From: Haliea salexigens DSM 19537
GTDB taxonomy: Bacteria; Pseudomonadota; Gammaproteobacteria; Pseudomonadales; Halieaceae
Length of the DNA: 64,000 bases
Direction of reading: 5' to 3'
NCBI RefSeq assembly: GCF_000423125.1
Contig: NZ_AUHJ01000002.1
Span: 124,001 to 188,000 of the forward strand
Position numbers and translations under genes: made by a program. The stretch's first letter is position 1. Each line of letters starts with the position of its first letter. Shown piece by piece: positions 37,365 through 46,130 of the stretch. The notes below the pieces were generated by a model that made no database searches, had not been told where the DNA came from, and worked only from the letters and a program-made list of their open reading frames with translations.

Positions 37365-39281
37365 GTGGCAGATCTGCTGAACATTGGGACTTCTGCGCTG
37401 CTGTCACTGCAGCGGGCGCTGTCGACGACCGGCCAGAATATCGCCAACGTGAATACCGCTGGCTACAGCCGGCAGCGGGTGGATTTTGCCACGCTGCCGC
37501 CCGAGGCGACCGGTGCGGGATTCCTGGGCACCGGGGTCAAGGTGGACTCCATCACCCGCAGTTACGACCAGTTTCTTGCCCAGGACGTACGCAGTCGCAG
37601 CTCCTCCAGCGCCGGATTCAGCACCCTGAGCGGCCTGACTTCCCGCATCGACAACCTGCTGGCGGATCCTTCCGTGGGTATTGCCCCCGGCATTGAGGGC
37701 TTCTTCGGCGCCCTGCAGGATGTGGCGAACAACCCGGGTTCCATTCCCGAGCGCAAGGTGCTGTTGGGCGAGGCCAGTGAGCTGGCGGGGCGCTTTCAGG
37801 CCCTGGACACCCAGCTGCGCAGCCTCAACAGTGAAGTCAGCCAGCGCATCACCACTACGGTGAAGGACATCAATGCCCTGGCCAGCAACATTGCCTCTCT
37901 CAACGAGCAGGTAGTGCGCGCCACCACGGCCACCGGCGGCCAGCCACCAAACGACCTATTGGACGCGCGTGACCAGGCCATCAACCGCCTCGCGGAAAAA
38001 GTGGGTGTCACCACCGTCACGCAGGAAGACGGCGCCGTCAACGTGCTGGTGGGCAATGGCCAGGCGCTGGTGGTAGGCTTTACCGCCAGTGAGCTGCAGA
38101 CCTTTCGCGACCCCTTCGACGCCACGCGGGTGAATGTGGGTATCGCCGGCCTCGCCTCCAGCACCGACATTGGCCGCTTCCTCACGGGCGGTGAGTTGGG
38201 GGCGGCGCTGTCGTTCCGCGGCGGTGTGCTGGATAGCACCCGCAATGAGCTCGGCCTGCTGGCGGCCGGCATTGCAGCCACCTTCAACGAACAGCACAGC
38301 CGCGGCATGGACCTGAATGGCCAGCTCGGCGGCAACTTTTTCCGCCCGCTGGAGCCCGCCGTTGCCGCTTCCTCTGGCAACACCGGTGCGGCCACCGTCA
38401 GCGCCAGCCTGGGTGACGTGAGCGCGCTCACCGGCGCCGACTACCGCATCAGTTTTGATGGCGCCCAGTGGACCCTGCGCAACGAGCAGACCGGCGCCAG
38501 CCAGACCGGTGCCGGCCCCACATTTACCGTGGACGGTGTCGACATTGCCATCAGCGGCACACCAGCGGCGGGTGACAGCTTCCTCATCCAGCCTGTGGGC
38601 CAGGGCGCCAACCTGTTCGCGCTGGAAATCACCAACGCGGCTGATTTCGCCGCCGCCAGCCCCGTGCGCAGCAGTGCCGGTAGCGCGAACCTCGGCGACG
38701 CCAACCTGTCGGCGGTGTCCGTGGATGATGCCGCCGGCCTGCCGCTGGGCGGTGCCATCACGCTGACCTTCAACCCGGATGCGCTGGGCGTGGGCGTGCC
38801 TGGCTACGATGTGGCCGGTAGTGCCGGTGGCCCCATTGCCTACAACCCGGCCACTGACAGCGGCGGCATCGCCGTGACCCTCGGCGGCTTGAGCTTCGAG
38901 CTGGGCGGCACGCCCGCCGCTGGCGACACGCTGACTATCGCCAACAACACCGATGGCAGCGGCGACAACCGCAATGCGCTGGCCCTCGGCGCCCTGCAAA
39001 CCGCGCAAACCCTGGATAGCGGCACCGCCAGCTATCAGGACAGCTATGCCGGCCTGGTGGCGGATGTCGCCGTGAGCAGCCGGCAGGCCAGCGCCGCCGC
39101 CGATGCCGAGTCGACGCTGCTGCAGCAGGCGATTTCCGCCCGCGACAGTGTGCAGGGGGTCAACCTGGATGAAGAAGCCGCAGACCTGTTGCGCTTCCAG
39201 CAGGCCTATCAGGCCGCAGCGCAGGTGATTTCCGTGGCGGACACCGTGTTCCAGACCCTGCTCAACGCCACGCGTCGCTAA
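37365..39281 (+). CDS. flgK: Flagellar hook-associated protein 1 FlgK
   Basis: Hook-filament junction protein, 638 residues. GTG start, then MADLLNIGTSALLSLQRALSTTGQNIANVNTAGYSRQRVDF; the C-terminus has VQGVNLDEEAADLLRFQQAYQAAAQVISVADTVFQTLLNATRR. The middle is a Gly/Asn/Asp-rich variable domain. FlgN is its chaperone. Nineteen bases from flgJ. Confidence 0.96.
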   Translation: MADLLNIGTSALLSLQRALSTTGQNIANVNTAGYSRQRVDFATLPPEATGAGFLGTGVKVDSITRSYDQFLAQDVRSRSSSSAGFSTLSGLTSRIDNLLADPSVGIAPGIEGFFGALQDVANNPGSIPERKVLLGEASELAGRFQALDTQLRSLNSEVSQRITTTVKDINALASNIASLNEQVVRATTATGGQPPNDLLDARDQAINRLAEKVGVTTVTQEDGAVNVLVGNGQALVVGFTASELQTFRDPFDATRVNVGIAGLASSTDIGRFLTGGELGAALSFRGGVLDSTRNELGLLAAGIAATFNEQHSRGMDLNGQLGGNFFRPLEPAVAASSGNTGAATVSASLGDVSALTGADYRISFDGAQWTLRNEQTGASQTGAGPTFTVDGVDIAISGTPAAGDSFLIQPVGQGANLFALEITNAADFAAASPVRSSAGSANLGDANLSAVSVDDAAGLPLGGAITLTFNPDALGVGVPGYDVAGSAGGPIAYNPATDSGGIAVTLGGLSFELGGTPAAGDTLTIANNTDGSGDNRNALALGALQTAQTLDSGTASYQDSYAGLVADVAVSSRQASAAADAESTLLQQAISARDSVQGVNLDEEAADLLRFQQAYQAAAQVISVADTVFQTLLNATRR

Positions 39282-39295
39282 CTCCGGAGCTCCCC

Positions 39296-40498
39296 ATGCG
39301 CCTGTCAACCGCCCAGATTTTCCAGCAGGGAATCAGCAACATCCTGAACCAGCAGGCACAGCTGCAGAAAACCCAGCAGCAGCTGGCCAGCGGCCTGCGG
39401 GTGACCACTCCGGCGGACGACCCCATTGCCGCCGTGCAGATTCTGGACCTGACTGAAGATCTGTCCCAGCTCGACCAGTTTCAGCGTAACGGCAACCTCG
39501 CCGAGGGGCAGATTGCCCTGGCCGACACCGTGCTGCAGGACGTGACAGACGTGCTGCAGCGCGTGCGCGAACTCACCGTGCAGGCCAACAACGCCACCCA
39601 GACCCCGGAAACCCGCCGCGCCATTGCCACGGAAATGGAAGGGCGCCTGGATGAGCTGGTCAGCCTGGCCAACACCCGCGATGCCAATGGCGAGTTCGTG
39701 TTTGCCGGCTTTCAGGCCCAGACCCAGCCCTTCAGCCGCAGCGGTGGGGATGTGGTGTACAACGGCGATGAAGGGCAGCGCTTCCTGCAGGTGGCACCCA
39801 ACACACAACTGGCGGTGCGTGATTCCGGTCGCGCCGTGTTCATGGATATCCCCGCCGGCAACGGCAGCTTCGACATTCGCGCTACTGCGGGCAACGCCGG
39901 CACCGCGGTGGTGGACGCCAGCAGTGCGGCGGCTAACTATCAGCGCGATGCCTATACCATCACCTTCAGTCAGGCGACGCCGGCCGACCCTGTCACCTTC
40001 GAAGTGACCGACAGCAGTGCGGCGGTGGTGGCCAGCGGCCCCTACGAATCCGGCGCGAGCATCGCCTTCAACGGTGCCAGCGTGACCTTTGAGGGCACCC
40101 CGGCGGACGGCGACAGCTTCACGGTGCCCGCCGCACCGCGCCAGGATGTGTTCAGCAGCGTGCAGAACATTATCGACAGCCTGAAGTCCTCCACTACCGG
40201 CCCGGCGGCGTCGGCGGCGGTGAATAACGCGGTGGCCAGCGGCCTGGGCAACCTCGACCAGGCCCTGGGCCGCATGCTGGAGCAGCAGGCGGACCTTGGC
40301 GTGCGTCTGAACCGCATAGACAGCCTGCGGGAAAGCAATGATGCCTTCACCCTGCAGCTGCAGGAAACCTTGTCGGAAGTGCGCGACCTGGACGTCACCG
40401 AGGCCATCAGCCGGCTGAACCTGCAGCTGGTGGCCCTGCAGGTAGCCCAGCAGAGCTATGTGCGCATTCAGGGCCTGTCCCTGTTCAATTTCCTGTAG
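39296..40498 (+). CDS. flgL: Flagellar hook-associated protein 3 FlgL
   Basis: Second junction protein, 400 residues. N-terminal MRLSTAQIFQQGISNILNQQAQLQKTQQQLASGLRVTTPADDPIAA and C-terminal SRLNLQLVALQVAQQSYVRIQGLSLFNFL are flagellin-like ends typical of FlgL. Last gene of the flgB-L run; no strong terminator is seen before the fliC promoter. Confidence 0.95.
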   Translation: MRLSTAQIFQQGISNILNQQAQLQKTQQQLASGLRVTTPADDPIAAVQILDLTEDLSQLDQFQRNGNLAEGQIALADTVLQDVTDVLQRVRELTVQANNATQTPETRRAIATEMEGRLDELVSLANTRDANGEFVFAGFQAQTQPFSRSGGDVVYNGDEGQRFLQVAPNTQLAVRDSGRAVFMDIPAGNGSFDIRATAGNAGTAVVDASSAAANYQRDAYTITFSQATPADPVTFEVTDSSAAVVASGPYESGASIAFNGASVTFEGTPADGDSFTVPAAPRQDVFSSVQNIIDSLKSSTTGPAASAAVNNAVASGLGNLDQALGRMLEQQADLGVRLNRIDSLRESNDAFTLQLQETLSEVRDLDVTEAISRLNLQLVALQVAQQSYVRIQGLSLFNFL

Positions 40499-40520
40499 TA
40501 AAAAAACCTGACACTTGCCC

Positions 40521-40547
40521 TAAAGTTCCTTCAAAACCGTCCGCTAA
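40521..40547 (+). promoter_or_regulatory. Sigma-28 (FliA) promoter for fliC
   Basis: TAAA (40521-40524), 15 bases, TCCGCTAA (40540-40547) match TAAA-N15-GCCGATAA with two mismatches. The TAAAGTT start of the -35 element is exact. About 95 bases before the flagellin start, giving a long leader. Confidence 0.65.
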
Positions 40548-40557
40548 CTCTTTTGAG

Positions 40558-40575
40558 CGGGGAGTTCTCTCCCCG
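40558..40575 (+). promoter_or_regulatory. Stem-loop in the fliC leader
   Basis: CGGGGAG (40558-40564), TTCT, CTCCCCG (40569-40575) form a perfect 7-base-pair stem near the 5' end of the predicted fliC message. Not a terminator in shape (no T run). It could protect the message from decay or be a regulatory site. Confidence 0.45.
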
Positions 40576-40643
40576 GGCCGATGGACGGTGACCAGCGACG
40601 ACTCCACAGGGGAAGCCGGCGCGAAACGAGAAGGAATGAAACC

Positions 40644-42536
40644 ATGCCTCAGATTATCAATACCAATATTCCCTCGCTGACTGCTCAGCGTAACCTCAAC
40701 AGCTCCCAGAACGATGTGGCCACCTCGCTGCAGCGTTTGTCCTCCGGCCTGCGTATCAACAGTGCCAAGGACGATGCCGCTGGCCTGGCCATCTCCGAGC
40801 GTTTTACCACGCAGATCCGCGGCCTGAACCAGGCAATCCGTAACGCCAACGACGGTATCTCCCTGGCGCAGACGGCTGAAGGCGCGCTGGGCGAGGTCTC
40901 CTCCAACCTGCAGCGTATCCGCGAACTGGCGGTACAGTCTGCCAACGCCACCAACTCCGATTCCGACCGCGCGGCACTGAACCAGGAAGTGCAGCAGCGC
41001 CTGGCGGAAATCGACCGCGTTGCCAGCCAGACCTCCTTCAACGGCCGCAACGTGCTCGACGGCAGCTTCGGTAGCGCCCTGTTCCAGGTGGGTGCCAATG
41101 TGGGCGAGACGATTGGTCTGAACCTGAGCACCAGCATCCGTACAGCGGATGTGGGCGCCGTGGCAACGGCGACTTCGGTCGATCTGGATACGTTGATTGC
41201 CGAAGGAACTACCGCAGTAACGGGTTCAGCTGCCACCTACACGTTCGACGCGACGAACCTGATCGGTGACTACAGCACGGTGCCTGCAGTGGCGGGCACG
41301 GACACGGTCGATTTCTCTACCGGCACGGTAAACGCCGCCGATGAGGTCGTCGTAAACGGCGTCACCTTCACTTTTGCCGACTCCGCGGGAGCGAGCACGG
41401 TTGACTCTGCGACTGACGTGACGGTTAACGTTGACTTCGGTGGCGGTGCAACCCAACAAGATGCTGTTGACGCCTTCGTCGCTGCCTTTTCACTCGCGGT
41501 TACTGACGCCGGCACCGTCGGCACGGGTACAGCACTGAGTGGCCTTAGTGCAACCAACGCAGGTGGCACGTCGCTGACAGCGACTATCGCGGATACCGCA
41601 GCTGGCTTGGCGGCTACCGTAGGCCGGACAGTGACAGCGACAGATGCGACAGTAACGCAGGATGTTACCGGGTCTGATGCCGATACTTCTGCAAACAATA
41701 CCTTTACCGTCACCGATCCGGAAAGCAACGTGCTGACGGTCACGCTCGACAGCAACATCACGTCAGCTGGTGATCTGATCACCGCTATTCAGGGTCAGAC
41801 TGGCTACGGTGCCGCCACGTTTACGGTTGCCGCCGGTACGGGTAGTGAGGTCGTCTTTACAGATGCTTCCAATGCTGCCGGTAGCTTCGCCATTGGTGGT
41901 GCCGATGCAGCGCTGGTAACGGACGAACTGGTCGCCAGTGAAGCCGGTGTCGCCGATGTTGCCGGTACCCCCGCAACATCGCTGACTCTTGCCGCGAGTG
42001 AGCTGACCTTCCAGTTTGGCGATGCAGACCCCCTCGCGGTTGCGGCGGGCACCTACTCCGATGTGCAGTCCTTTGTTAACGCCGTCAACGTCGCGCTTGC
42101 GGGCAACGCCTCAGCGTCCGTGGACGACAACAACGTGCTGACCATCACTTCGGGTGAAGACATCGAGGTTGCCGGTGCGCAAGCCGGTACAGTGTTTACG
42201 GCAACCTCGGCCACCGCGGCGGGTAGCCTGGATGACGTAAGCGTACTGACGGTTGCAGACGCGAACTCGACCATCCAACGCATTGATTCGGCACTGACGT
42301 CTGCCGCCGACCTGCGTAGCACCTTTGGTGCCATCCAGAACCGCCTGGAGTCCACCATCTCCAACCTGAGCACGACCACGGAAAACCTGAGTGCATCCCG
42401 CAGCCGTATCCTGGACGCCGATTTCGCGGCGGAAACGGCGGCTCTGGCACGCGCCCAGATTCTCCAGCAGGCGGGTATCTCCGTACTGGCGCAGGCTAAC
42501 GCCCAGCCCCAGAACGTGCTGGCCCTGCTGCAGTAA
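40644..42536 (+). CDS. fliC: Flagellin FliC
   Basis: Filament subunit, 630 residues. ATG 40644 gives [22 protein letters not shown], and AAGGAATGAAACC precedes it. The N-terminal D0/D1 region (about 1-170, with [21 protein letters not shown], the conserved D1 segment) and the C-terminal D1/D0 region (about 550-630, [23 protein letters not shown] to the end) are typical. Between them about 370 residues form a long variable domain rich in Ala, Thr, Val, Asp and Gly, with no cysteine. The gene is larger than the 490-residue P. aeruginosa b-type flagellin. Only one flagellin gene is in the window. A sigma-28 promoter is present. Confidence 0.96.
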   Translation: MPQIINTNIPSLTAQRNLNSSQNDVATSLQRLSSGLRINSAKDDAAGLAISERFTTQIRGLNQAIRNANDGISLAQTAEGALGEVSSNLQRIRELAVQSANATNSDSDRAALNQEVQQRLAEIDRVASQTSFNGRNVLDGSFGSALFQVGANVGETIGLNLSTSIRTADVGAVATATSVDLDTLIAEGTTAVTGSAATYTFDATNLIGDYSTVPAVAGTDTVDFSTGTVNAADEVVVNGVTFTFADSAGASTVDSATDVTVNVDFGGGATQQDAVDAFVAAFSLAVTDAGTVGTGTALSGLSATNAGGTSLTATIADTAAGLAATVGRTVTATDATVTQDVTGSDADTSANNTFTVTDPESNVLTVTLDSNITSAGDLITAIQGQTGYGAATFTVAAGTGSEVVFTDASNAAGSFAIGGADAALVTDELVASEAGVADVAGTPATSLTLAASELTFQFGDADPLAVAAGTYSDVQSFVNAVNVALAGNASASVDDNNVLTITSGEDIEVAGAQAGTVFTATSATAAGSLDDVSVLTVADANSTIQRIDSALTSAADLRSTFGAIQNRLESTISNLSTTTENLSASRSRILDADFAAETAALARAQILQQAGISVLAQANAQPQNVLALLQ

Positions 42537-42576
42537 GCGGCAATACGAACGCCGTGATGAAGAAATCCGGCCGCGG

Positions 42577-42605
42577 GGGCGAGGGAGTTGACTCTCTCGC
42601 CCTTT
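42577..42605 (+). terminator. Terminator after fliC
   Basis: An 11-base-pair stem with one G-T pair (42577-42587 with 42592-42602), loop TTGA, followed by TTT. Strong hairpin, short T run, 40 bases after the fliC stop. Confidence 0.65.
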
Positions 42606-42651
42606 GCGGTTCGGGGGCTTCCCCGGCAGTTGTGGTGAAGAGGTAGAGATT

Positions 42652-43053
42652 ATGGCTAATCCGGTGGCGCCATCACCTCCAGTAGTATCACTTCCGGTGG
42701 CTGCGAAGTCCGCCTCGCAAGCTGTTGAGCGGCAAGAGCCGGTCGCAGGCGGCAAGGCTGTTCCCGCTGTTGCCGCCCGGGAGACGTCATCCTCGCCCCC
42801 TGCGGACCTTGCGCAGGCAACCCAGGATATTTCCGCCTACATTCAGACAGTGAACCGGTCGTTGCAAATCTCCGTGGAACAAGATCTCGGTACAACGGTC
42901 ATTACTGTGATTGACAAGGCAACGGAAGAGGTTGTGCGGCAGATTCCTTCGGAAGAAATCCTTTCCCTGGCCCGCTTCCTGTCCCAGCAGCAGGAAGAAC
43001 TGGGTGGGTCTGGCATGCCGGTGAAAGGCTTGTTGATGGACAGTGAGGGGTGA
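42652..43053 (+). CDS. flaG: Flagellar protein FlaG
   Basis: Small cytoplasmic/exported flagellar protein of 133 residues; in other polar-flagellated bacteria FlaG affects filament length. The N-terminal half (about 1-50) is low-complexity (Pro, Ala, Ser); the C-terminal FlaG domain includes LQISVEQDLGTTVITVIDKATEEVVRQIPSEEILSLARFL. ATG 42652 is chosen over upstream in-frame codons because it begins at the family length after GAGGTAGAG. Sits between fliC and fliD, as in Pseudomonas. Confidence 0.92.
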   Translation: MANPVAPSPPVVSLPVAAKSASQAVERQEPVAGGKAVPAVAARETSSSPPADLAQATQDISAYIQTVNRSLQISVEQDLGTTVITVIDKATEEVVRQIPSEEILSLARFLSQQQEELGGSGMPVKGLLMDSEG

Positions 43054-43075
43054 TCCCGCTCGCGGGGAGTTTTTT
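43054..43075 (+). terminator. Rho-independent terminator after flaG
   Basis: CCCG (43055-43058) pairs with CGGG (43063-43066) around a CTCG loop, with a possible T-G pair outside, followed at 43070-43075 by TTTTTT. Placed directly at the flaG stop and abutting the fliD sigma-54 element. Confidence 0.6.
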
Positions 43076-43090
43076 GGCATTATTTTTGCT
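43075..43090 (+). promoter_or_regulatory. Sigma-54 promoter for fliD
   Basis: TGGCAT (43075-43080), TATTT, TTGCT (43086-43090): one mismatch to TGGCAC-N5-TTGCW. The start site would be about 43101, 38 bases before fliD. Confidence 0.7.
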
Positions 43091-43138
43091 TTATTAGTAC
43101 ATCAGCACAGACGTGCAGGTGGAGACGAGAGGTTGTAA

Positions 43139-44602
43139 ATGGTATCAGTGACAGGCGTTGGCTCTGGCCTTGATATCGAGTCGCTGGTGAGTCAGCTGTT
43201 GACGGCGGAACGCGCGCCCGCTGAAACGCGGCTGGCGAGACGCGAAGCAACGCTGACCAGCGAGCTTTCTGCGTTCGGCACCTTGAAGGGTTTGCTGGCA
43301 GGTTTGCAGGGCCGCGCGAGCGCCTTGAAAAATGTGTCCACGTTTTCCCAACGCTCGGCGCAAAGCTCCAACGCCGAAGCCGTAGGGGTTTCTGCGGCGG
43401 CCAATTCGGCGGTCGGCACCTACTCGTTGGCGGTCAGCGCCAGGGCCAGCGCGCAGACACTGGCCTCCGGCTCGTTCGCCGCGAAAGACAGCGCAATCGG
43501 CGAGGGCACGCTCAATATTCGTTTCGGCTCCATTGCCGCGACGCCGGTTGACCCGGGTCCGCAGACGGTGACAAGTTTCAGTGAAAACACTGAACGCACC
43601 GGTGCGAGCATCACCATCGATAGCAGCAACAACACTCTGGAAGGTGTGCGGGACGCCATTAACGATGCGGACATCGGTATTAGCGCATCCGTGGTGAAAG
43701 ACGGCGAGAGCTTTCGCCTGCTTCTGACCGGGCCGGACACCGGTGCGGCCAACGGCATTGAAATCTCTGTAGACGACCAGGGAGATACAAACGACCTGGA
43801 CGCGCAGGGTTTGTCGCGACTGGCGTTTAACACGGATGCTGCGAATCTTACCCAAACGCGCGCCGCAGAAGACGCGCAATTCACGCTGAACGGCCTGGCC
43901 CTCAGCAGCGCCAGCAATACGGTCACGGATGTTATTGAGGGCGTGACATTAACGCTGGGCGCGGTCACCGAACAGGATGCGACCATTACTGTCAGTGAAA
44001 ACCGCGCCGCCGTGCGTTCCTCGGTCGAGCAACTGGTGACGGCCTACAACAGCTTTATTACCAGTGCGGCAAGCCTGACTCGCTATGATCCTGCGACGCA
44101 GCTGGCCGGCCCACTGCAAGGTGATTCCGGCACCCGGGCGATCATCAGCCAAGTGCGCTCGGCGCTGACGGCAAGCATTCAGGGTGCAGATGGCCCCTAC
44201 GGCTCACTGGCGGAACTGGGTATTACGACGGGTGACGATGGTACGCTGTCAATCGATAGCGAACGGCTCGATGACGTGCTGGCGGATGGGCTGGGGAATT
44301 TCGGCGACCTGTTCAGCCGGACTGAGGGCAACGGTATAGCCCAGCGGCTGGATACTCTGCTGGGCGGGTTCCTTGGCAGCACAGGCCTCATTGAGTCGCG
44401 TGAGGATGGGCTGGAAACCCGAATCGAGTTCATCAACACGGACCGTGAAGACCTGAACCAGCGCCTGGAAACACTGGAGGCGCGCTACCGTGCCCAGTTC
44501 AACGCGCTCGACGGCCTGCTGGCACAGCTCAATAGCACGGGTTCATTTGTGGCAGAGCAGCTGGCCAACATTCCGTTGCCCAGCGACCGTTTCTCTAACT
44601 AA
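43139..44602 (+). CDS. fliD: Flagellar filament cap protein FliD
   Basis: Caps the filament tip and helps insert flagellin. The 487 residues begin MVSVTGVGSGLDIESLVSQLLTAERAPAETRL and end with a coiled region RLETLEARYRAQFNALDGLLAQLNSTGSFVAEQLANIPLPS, both typical of FliD. ATG 43139 follows GACGAGAGG. Co-transcribed with fliS. Confidence 0.96.
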   Translation: MVSVTGVGSGLDIESLVSQLLTAERAPAETRLARREATLTSELSAFGTLKGLLAGLQGRASALKNVSTFSQRSAQSSNAEAVGVSAAANSAVGTYSLAVSARASAQTLASGSFAAKDSAIGEGTLNIRFGSIAATPVDPGPQTVTSFSENTERTGASITIDSSNNTLEGVRDAINDADIGISASVVKDGESFRLLLTGPDTGAANGIEISVDDQGDTNDLDAQGLSRLAFNTDAANLTQTRAAEDAQFTLNGLALSSASNTVTDVIEGVTLTLGAVTEQDATITVSENRAAVRSSVEQLVTAYNSFITSAASLTRYDPATQLAGPLQGDSGTRAIISQVRSALTASIQGADGPYGSLAELGITTGDDGTLSIDSERLDDVLADGLGNFGDLFSRTEGNGIAQRLDTLLGGFLGSTGLIESREDGLETRIEFINTDREDLNQRLETLEARYRAQFNALDGLLAQLNSTGSFVAEQLANIPLPSDRFSN

Positions 44603-44622
44603 CAACCGACAGGTACTGCGAC

Positions 44623-45024
44623 ATGAATTCCAGACAAGCGCTGAACGCTTACAGCAAAGTGGGCGTGCAGAGCGGCGTAACCGACGCCTCGCCACACCAG
44701 TTGATCAGCATGTTGATTGCCGGCGCGCAGGACCGCATCGCAGAAGCGCGAGGTGCCATGGAGCGCCAGCAGGTCGCCCGCCAAGGGGAGCTTGTGGGCA
44801 AGGCGATCAGTATTGTCGACAACCTGCGCGTGAGCCTGGATCACAACAAGGGTGGAGAGCTGGCCGGGAACTTGGGAGACCTCTACGACTATATGCAGCG
44901 GCGCCTGGTGGAAGCCAATGCAACCTCCGACCCCGCTATCCTGGCAGAAGTGCACGGCCTTCTGGGTACGGTGCGTGAGGGTTGGGAAGCGATTCCGGCC
45001 GAGTTTCGTCACTCCGCCACATGA
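44623..45024 (+). CDS. fliS: Flagellin export chaperone FliS
   Basis: Cytoplasmic chaperone for flagellin, 133 residues, all helical. MNSRQALNAYSKVGVQSGVTDASPHQLISMLIAGAQDRIAEARGAMERQ and the later DYMQRRLVEANATSDPAILAEVHGLLGTVREGWE match the family. Its stop overlaps the next start. Confidence 0.95.
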   Translation: MNSRQALNAYSKVGVQSGVTDASPHQLISMLIAGAQDRIAEARGAMERQQVARQGELVGKAISIVDNLRVSLDHNKGGELAGNLGDLYDYMQRRLVEANATSDPAILAEVHGLLGTVREGWEAIPAEFRHSAT

Positions 45025-45398
45025 TTGTGAACTTCCCCACGGATCGTGCCCGTAACGCTGAGCCCGATACCGATATGGCACTGCCCCAGTACCAGCGCCT
45101 GGCCCGGGTCCTGACCCTGACCCAGGACATGGTCGCCCTCGCCGAAGCGGGCGACTGGGATGCCGTGGCCGCCCGCGAGCAGGACCGCCGCGACGATCTG
45201 GCGCGCTGTTTCAAAGAGGCCGTTTCCACCGAGCACGCGGAACTGGTCGCCGAAGCACTGGCGGCCATCCTCCATCTCAACGAAGAAATGATGGCCCACC
45301 TGAGCAAGGCGCGCGATGCGGTATTGCAGCAGGGTGTCGCACAGGTGCGCACGCGCTCGGCGATCGGCCACTATGAGCGGGTGAAGTCACAACCCTGA
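45021..45398 (+). CDS. fliT: FliT-like flagellar protein
   Basis: A 125-residue mostly helical protein. Position directly after fliS with a 4-base overlap, and the helical pattern (LARVLTLTQDMVALAEAGDWDAVAAREQDRRDDLARCF) suit FliT, the chaperone for FliD that in some bacteria also restrains the flagellar master regulator. Called FleP or fliS' by position in Pseudomonas. Identity from context and pattern; no signature motif. Confidence 0.7.
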   Translation: MIVNFPTDRARNAEPDTDMALPQYQRLARVLTLTQDMVALAEAGDWDAVAAREQDRRDDLARCFKEAVSTEHAELVAEALAAILHLNEEMMAHLSKARDAVLQQGVAQVRTRSAIGHYERVKSQP

Positions 45399-45470
45399 CC
45401 CAAGCCTTCGGCAGGGGCGTTCCGTCCCCCGCACCCTGTGTTATCGTAATGCTTTTGCGGAGCATTGGGC

Positions 45471-46034
45471 ATGAGCAGCAAGAACGCCGGCAACGGCCTT
45501 GTCTATAGCGATAACATAGCGCTGTCCTGGAAGCCCGTTGACTACGAGCCGGAGCAGACCCACCTGGCCATGGTCAACGCGTCCAACGAGAGTTTCCTGC
45601 GTGCCGTGTCTGCGGTGGGCGATGGGCTCAATACCAAGGACGACACGGACGCGCCGCCCGGCATTCAGCAGGACATTGCCCGGCTCGACCTGAAGCTGAA
45701 CCTGGTGCTCGATCTGGTCAGCGCGCTGGTGTACCACGAGCTGGATATCCCGCCGGTGAGCGCGGTGCAGGTGTCTGCCGAGCAGGTAAGCTGGAAAGGC
45801 GAGGGCCCCCCGGCGGGCGCACGCATTTTTCTGGAACTGTATATTCAACGCGGCTTGCCCAAACCACTGTGTTGCTATGGTGAAGTCATCAGCAGCCCGG
45901 AAGAATTGGCGGCCGGTAGCAACACGGTGCGCTTCGTTGGCCTGGCGGGCGCCGCCCGGGTGTGGCTGGAAAAGCTCATCTTCCGTCATCACCGCCGTGA
46001 GGTCGCCTACCGCCGTGCCCATAGCGGGGATTAA
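45471..46034 (+). CDS. PilZ-like protein between fliT and fleQ
   Basis: A 187-residue cytoplasmic protein. The second half resembles a PilZ beta barrel (VSAEQVSWKGEGPPAGARIFLELYIQ, PLCCYGEVI, VRFVGLAGAARVWLEKLIFRHHRREVAYRR), but the canonical cyclic-di-GMP motifs RxxxR and DxSxxG are not clear, so it may not bind the ligand. The first half (about 1-95) is mostly helical. ATG 45471 follows GCGGAG. Position inside the flagellar cluster suggests a motility role. The PilZ assignment is tentative. Confidence 0.6.
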   Translation: MSSKNAGNGLVYSDNIALSWKPVDYEPEQTHLAMVNASNESFLRAVSAVGDGLNTKDDTDAPPGIQQDIARLDLKLNLVLDLVSALVYHELDIPPVSAVQVSAEQVSWKGEGPPAGARIFLELYIQRGLPKPLCCYGEVISSPEELAAGSNTVRFVGLAGAARVWLEKLIFRHHRREVAYRRAHSGD

Positions 46035-46048
46035 TCGCGCTTTTCGCC

Positions 46049-46062
46049 GTCAATAAGTTGAC
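46049..46062 (+). promoter_or_regulatory. FleQ-type box upstream of fleQ
   Basis: GTCAATAAGTTGAC differs by one base from the P. aeruginosa FleQ consensus GTCAATAAATTGAC. It overlaps TTGACA (46058-46063), a possible -35 hexamer. It lies about 70 bases before fleQ, suggesting autoregulation. Confidence 0.6.
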
Positions 46063-46130
46063 AGGTCATCCTCGGCTGCGCAGACTCTGCGCCGTTGGCT
46101 GTTCTTCATTTTCCCTGTCTAACTGGATTC

